A stretch of DNA of 64,000 bases. Source: Trissonchulus latispiculum. Taxonomy: Eukaryota; Nematoda; Enoplea; Enoplida; Ironidae. Every line of letters begins with the position of its first letter. Position 1 is the first letter of the stretch. The notes under the pieces were generated by a model. The model ran no database searches. It worked only from the letters and a program-made list of their open reading frames with translations, and was not told the DNA's origin. A program made the translations under genes and the position numbers. Shown one piece after another: positions 59,554-64,000 of this stretch. The stretch is taken from the NCBI GenBank assembly GCA_030248195.1, contig JASAND010030469.1, positions 1 through 64,000 of the forward strand, in the 5' to 3' direction.

Positions 59554-60705
59554 TAATGAAGAGGCACCAGCTCTTCATTAAAGTGTAGATATTTGCTGTC
59601 ATTATCTGCTTGGGGATAACAAGATCCAAATGAAAAAGGCACCCGCTTTTTCACAAGGAGGCAATATTAAGGAATTTCCATTCAGACCACCTAACTGACT
59701 AATATGTTTATCAATTTATGATGTTATTCTTTTTGTGTTAATGATACCCTGACCTTATACTGCAAATTTTGACTAATCTTCCCTTTCGTTTCCCAAAGAA
59801 TTAGTTATACTTTAAAGATTGGCAACCCTGCTCTTAATTACACATAAATACAAATACAGCTTGGACGTTCATTCATGTAACCACGATCATAGAAATCTTT
59901 AACTTAACCCATTTTTCTGAGGTCTTCCTTGGCATTTTCGAGTGACCATTGAGCAAATCCTTCTTTTTGGATCAGTTCTTCAAAATCTGATTTTTTATTT
60001 AACCAATTTCATTACAACCTCCACCGGAAAAATGGGTAGGGTTTTGACTAGGGGGGAAGACCAAAAACAAAACGATTGCTCCATGGCCAATTCACAATCA
60101 TTCATTCAACGATATCGTTAACTACTCACATCATTTCATTATTAAGACGGATAAGGGATTAAATCATTCTTGCTTCGCTTGATACCTGTTCTCCTTAGGT
60201 ACCCTTTTAGACTATATTACAAATACCAAAGGCCGTTACTATTACCATCTGCATTATTCCTTCAATAGGCCACATACTTTCAGTTATTAACTCACTTTGT
60301 TCTTCTTTTTCTTCTTTTATACATCTACTCTGGTGGGGTCGACCTTCTGTGGGTCCGTTCCGCAACCACCCTTCCTAATTTGCATATTCTTTCTAAATTC
60401 TCACTTCTTACTTTAGGTGGGGTCGACCTACTACGGGTCCGTTCCGCAACCACCTTCACTTCTCCTTAGCCTTCCTCGGCTCTTCTCGACTACTTAACTC
60501 TATGCTAACTCTAAATCCTAATTCTTTCTTGGAGCTCACCCGGCTCCGACAGCATCAAACAACTTAACCAGTTTTGAAGTACCTTACATCAAGGGGAGTT
60601 TGTTTCCTAGAGCGCACCCGGCTCTTACAGCTTCTCGACTCGAGCATGTCTTCGTATATCCTTCACTAGTAATTATCCTTACTTTCTTAGAGCTCACCCG
60701 GCTCT
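59554..60705 (+). repeat. Five stem-loops sharing a (G/T)CACC(C/A)G loop
   Basis: Positions are 59554-59580 (TAATGAAGAG/CTCTTCATTA), 59631-59653 (TGAAAAAG/CTTTTTCA), 60531-60547 (GGAGC/GCTCC), 60609-60625 and 60689-60705 (AGAGC/GCTCT). The stems differ but the 7-nt loop is nearly constant and always on the plus strand. The last three are followed by (C/T)(T/G)ACAGC. Confidence 0.7.
60332..60453 (+). repeat. Two copies of a GGTGGGGTCGACC...CCGCAACCACC block
   Basis: The blocks at about 60332-60370 and 60416-60453 differ at a few bases (CTTCTGTGGG versus CTACTACGGG). GGTGG at the start can pair with CCACC at the end. Confidence 0.75.
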
Positions 60706-61000
60706 TACAGCGTCAGAAATCTTAAGATCAAGTATCGGTCATTCTTTTAATATTCCCGTCTTCATATAACTGCGATCTACATCGTAACGTCTATCAGGCA
60801 CAATATTAACTACAGTCTAACAGCAGAACTTCTAGAATCTATTTCAGCGTTGCAATTCCGTTCATAAAATAAACCTCGCTCTGACAATGTCTTTTTTTGA
60901 AATCGAAACTTATTCGTTACTTCATCATACTACAAATCAGAATACCGATAATATAAACACACAACATAACAGAGAACATCAGACTACACAATTACTATAA

Positions 61001-61827
61001 TAAATCCATTCCAACAGAATTCCTCCTCGTGCTTACTGGTGCTTAGACTGGGGGTAACAAATAAAATGATTAGTGTTTCCGAAAACCTTTGGATTTCGCT
61101 ATTAGGTCTCTCTTAAAGCTTTGAACCGTCACAAGCGTACTGAGGTCACACAAACTAACAGATAGCTGATACAATAATTATTAGGCACATTAACCATGAC
61201 ACACAAAAAGTACAAGAAAACGATATTTACAAACAGGAGCATCATAAGATACATCAGGAGATTCAGATCCTCATTGGGTATATATACATCCGGTCTACTA
61301 GTTTTGGGTGCCAACCGTCTCATTCAGGGTTTTAGATTCACGACCAGAACTTCCACATGTCATACTAGTTAAAAGGACATCAACAATAAGAAACAAAAAG
61401 AAAATATAATAAGCTATTCTATACAAGCAGCTGAGACAAAAGTCTATACAATAAGGTAAAAGTGAATACTCTGTACAAAAGTACAATAACATAGAGATCA
61501 GTCATAATACCATTTTTTGACTTTCTGAATGTTACTTTTTTTGTGTCTTTAAACAGTCGAGTTTTACAAATAGGTAAACTCTACAACCAATTACCGCACG
61601 CATATGAAATACCTAAAAGTGGGACATTATACAAATTATACAAATAATTATGCTTTACAAGCAAGGCACAATAAGTACAAAAGTACAAAAGTACAGAAAA
61701 GTTAAACAAATATATTTTTTGAGTTTTACATATGTTATTTTTTTGTATATTTTCGAATATTACTTTTTATAGGTTTTTTGATTTAACTAAATTTACAAAA
61801 TTTCATAACTGCACTGTTAGGGGAGTG
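61001..61827. other. AT-rich spacer, no gene seen
   Basis: AT-rich sequence with short repeats of AAAAGTACAA (about 61480 and 61680). It forms the 3' flank of the minus-strand frames. Plus-strand TTTATT motifs near 61200-61800 could be AATAAA signals for those frames, but none stands out. Confidence 0.4.
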
Positions 61828-63104
61828 TCAGAGGGGATACTCATAGTCTTCGTTGTCAGAGGGATAGGGGGAGTCTAGGAGGCAGGCCAGATAGTCCTCC
61901 ATTTGCCAGAAGGTGATGGTATCATGACTCGGACACACTGGCAGGATGAATTCATTGGATTTTTTCGAGGTGGCCTTGGCCATCTGGGCCTCGAATTCCT
62001 CATGATTCTTGGCCTGACAAAAGAGCCGTAGCTCTTCAATTTGTTGGCTATACTCCTGGGGAGTGATGGTATTGTTATCCAGGCGATTCTTGAGGGCCCG
62101 CGCCTCTTTGAGGATGGAAGCAGGCGTCTTGTCCTGCCCTTCGGTGAAGAGGAGAGACGCAGGTGGCGTCTGGTTCTGCCATTCGATGGAGAAGAGGGAA
62201 GAGGGTTGGCCATCAGATTCTGATTCCACTTCCTGTTTTATATTCCTTTCCTCACCCTCTAAAAAGGCCTGGTTTGGGGACTTGGGGGGTGAAGGAACTG
62301 GGACATGATCGTCTTTTCGGGTTGGATAGTTGGGCTCGGGTCCGAACGGAGGGGGAGGATACGCAGGGTAGGGATTCTTCAGATTGGGGTCATTGACGAT
62401 TTGTAGAATCTCCTGTCGGAGGTTCTCAAGGCAGAAGGCGTAGAGGACACGGTCACCGTCGGAATCCTGGTGTTTGTACGTGAGGCAGGCGAACGTACGA
62501 AAAGCGGCCTGCACGTGGTCCTGCACGGTGACATCTGGATGGAGGCTGACGGCGGTGTCCTGATGGACTTTGGTGTGTCGCATTCGGAGGCCAGCGTCAT
62601 CAAACCTGACCTTACTACCAGGGTAGTAAACGAAAGAAGGATAAGGATCCTTCTTAGGGAACATCTTCAGGAGATTCTCTGCCTGATAGAACCGTGGTTC
62701 ATGGTGAGGGTTGTCGTTAAGGTTGGCCAGCTCGGTGTACTGACCCAGCTGATGCGGGACTTTGACACTGCAGCCGGTGGCAGCTTTCTTCTGGCCAGGT
62801 AGGGCGAAAGGGACTTTGCACTCTGGGCAGATGGCGGGGGCAAGAGCAGACGGGGGCAGGTAAGTGGCCTGTACCCTGGGTAGGGCACGGGATTAACAGG
62901 TGGACAGGGTCCAGCCCGGGGGACTGGGGCTCGGGACTGACGAATTTGACTAGGATCTGTAGTGAGGGAGTAGATGCCCCACTCCGCGAGTGCCTCCTGC
63001 ACTCGACTTCGTTGAGTTGGCAGGGGGGCCGGCCCTCCATTAACCTCTACAGGAAGAGGTTCGGGAACATACTCTCTTGATGGGGGAAATTGGCCATCTC
63101 TGTC
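61828..63104 (-). CDS. Unrecognised Pro-rich, acidic protein in two overlapping frames
   Basis: A splice acceptor (CTTTCAG at 63105-63111) precedes a Pro-rich frame (REYVPEPLPVEVNGG, RSRVQEALAEWGIYSL) open to 62667. A second frame, in -1 relation, is open from 62892 to the stop at 61828 (354 codons; first ATG at 62664). It contains a CPECKVPFALPG Cys pair, HQLGQYTEL, a SUMO-consensus-like NIKQEVE, a coiled-coil-like stretch (ILKEARALKNRLDNN) and the acidic end PSDNEDYEYPL. GC content is well above the surroundings, which supports coding. How the frames join (an unseen intron, frameshifting, or separate products) is unclear. No family recognised. Confidence 0.55.
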
Positions 63105-63458
63105 CTGAAAGCAGGTGGAAACATTAATGCAACAGATTAATGTTATACGATTTCTAAGATGTGAGAACACTAATGCATCAGATTAATGTTGCGTCGTGTC
63201 GTGTGTATTATGTTGCACATCCTGACGTACCCAGTCATGGATATCCAACGATAATTCCGTCAACTAGCTGTTTTGAAACAGGTTTCTAGTGCAGTTATGA
63301 TTATCATAATTTTATGATAAATGACTCGAAATTATCAAGCTTGAGAGGCGCATAAAAGCATAAATTACACCTTCGTATACATTCCCATACAGTAACAAAC
63401 AGTATAAGTACATAATATAATATAATACAATAATAACAGCCAGATCTGACAACAGTTT
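63105..63458 (-). other. Spacer or intron between the two minus-strand frames
   Basis: AT-rich sequence with a repeated TAATGCAACAGATTAATGTT / TAATGCATCAGATTAATGTT pair (63124 and 63169). It ends with the acceptor before 63104. An upstream exon could splice into that acceptor, perhaps skipping the stop at 63459. Confidence 0.45.
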
Positions 63459-64000
63459 CTAATAACGCCGATATCTTTTAGGGGGCGGTCCGGAGAGGGA
63501 CAGGGACATTAAAGACTGGACTGGGGGAGATCTCTTCTTTGGGAGGGGACGGCGCCGGGGCTTCTCTTGGGACTCGGAGTGTTTCGAACGGTAGATGGGG
63601 GAATCTCGGTGGGGGCGCTTGCTGAGGTACACTGACAGAGGGACGCGCTTCAGTGAAGTAGCGGTCCAGGACTCCATCAGGCGCCGTTGGGATTCGGCGG
63701 TCAGGGCATACACGTGTCCTGTTGGTATGGCCACAGGGTCCTGGGGCCGGAAATGAGGACCATCATCTTGGAACGTATAACATCCCCAGATGAGTCCGGC
63801 CCAGGCCTCGTGGCGCTTCGGGGTCTTCACAGGGACCACGCTATTGGGCACGTAGACGATGGTTGGAAGGGCCCTGATCATCGGTATTGACTCTCGGTAG
63901 GGGGCAACGTCAGTGACCTCGTAATGAAGCTTCATGGCTTCATCCAGATAAAGCTGATTGGTAGCCTTATCCTTTTCTTCTTGGGTGTTTCCCTTTGGCC
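63459..64000 (-). CDS. Unrecognised protein C-terminus, open to the window edge
   Basis: The frame is open from the right edge to TAG at 63459 (about 180 codons). The N-terminal part is globular-looking (LYLDEAMKLHYEVTDV, PTIVYVPNSVVPVKTPKRHE, WAGLIWGCYTFQDDGP). The C-terminal 60 residues are basic and Ser/Pro-rich (RRRPLPKKRSPP, ending PPPKRYRRY) and could be nuclear-localisation or nucleic-acid-binding sequence. No family recognised. It is in the same direction as the next frame (61828-63104) and as the promoter of element R. Confidence 0.6.
   Translation of the reverse strand, partial: PKGNTQEEKDKATNQLYLDEAMKLHYEVTDVAPYRESIPMIRALPTIVYVPNSVVPVKTPKRHEAWAGLIWGCYTFQDDGPHFRPQDPVAIPTGHVYALTAESQRRLMESWTATSLKRVPLSVYLSKRPHRDSPIYRSKHSESQEKPRRRPLPKKRSPPVQSLMSLSLSGPPPKRYRRY

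Larger units (their letters stand above)
56478..61000 (-). mobile_element. Element R: second hairpin-rich repeat, opposite orientation to L
   Basis: The left end (TTACACGGAAGGTCAGCGCG at 56479) matches the L ends. The arm from 56478 to about 59420 is the diverged, inverted counterpart of the L long arm and lacks the 3.2 kb found only in L. From about 59760 the orientation flips: ACTAATCTTCCC and TTGGCAACCCTG (59768-59825) are inverted copies of sequence near 56935-56995. The element therefore seems to have two inverted arms like L; the right end is not pinned down. No credible ORF is inside. Confidence 0.6.

Noticed and set aside
56478..63935. Reading the whole block as an LTR retrotransposon with 3' LTR at 56.5-59.4 kb
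   Set aside because: The LTR would be several kb long, no TG...CA ends, PBS or convincing polypurine tract were found, and the orientation flips at about 59.7 kb. Kept only as an alternative.

Overview
This is nuclear DNA of a multicellular animal, most likely an invertebrate. The evidence is two spliced genes with GT-AG introns (a tandem-C2 protein and a QRSL1/GatA amidotransferase), AATAAA signals, an APE/RNase H non-LTR retrotransposon, many MITEs with clear target-site duplications (TSDs) and tRNA-like sequences. The phylum cannot be fixed from the sequence. Most ORFs shorter than about 100 codons look like chance.

Layout. 1-8.7 kb: intergenic or intronic, with MITEs, a tRNA-like sequence and a degenerate GATCCTGA repeat. 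8.76-16.6 kb (+): the last three exons of a tandem-C2 protein, with MITEs in its introns. 20.3-34.5 kb (-): QRSL1, nine exons that join in frame to 528 codons and keep the Lys-Ser-Ser amidase residues. A 4.4 kb non-LTR retrotransposon with a 16-bp TSD sits in one intron; other introns hold G-rich and hAT-like MITEs. 34.5-41.2 kb: almost entirely non-autonomous DNA transposons, nested in places.

41.3-61 kb: the unusual part. Two diverged copies of a hairpin-rich, non-coding repeat lie in opposite orientation (L, 41.3-47.8 kb; R, 56.5-about 61 kb). Each has a six-pentamer heat-shock element, and R has a TATA box about 115 bp downstream of it. Their ends share a motif whose stem-loops keep pairing although the bases differ. 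Between them lie a decayed PrimPol-type primase-polymerase pseudogene (52.4-53.6 kb, -), a 544-bp tandem duplication that breaks into its zinc-finger end, and minisatellites.

61.8-64 kb (-): two GC-rich, proline- and charge-rich open frames that I do not recognise. They run off the window and point toward R, so they could be genes of the same mobile element or of the host.

The best candidate for something undescribed is the L/R family: stress-promoter-bearing, hairpin-dense repeats with covarying terminal structures, possibly linked to the 61.8-64 kb frames.
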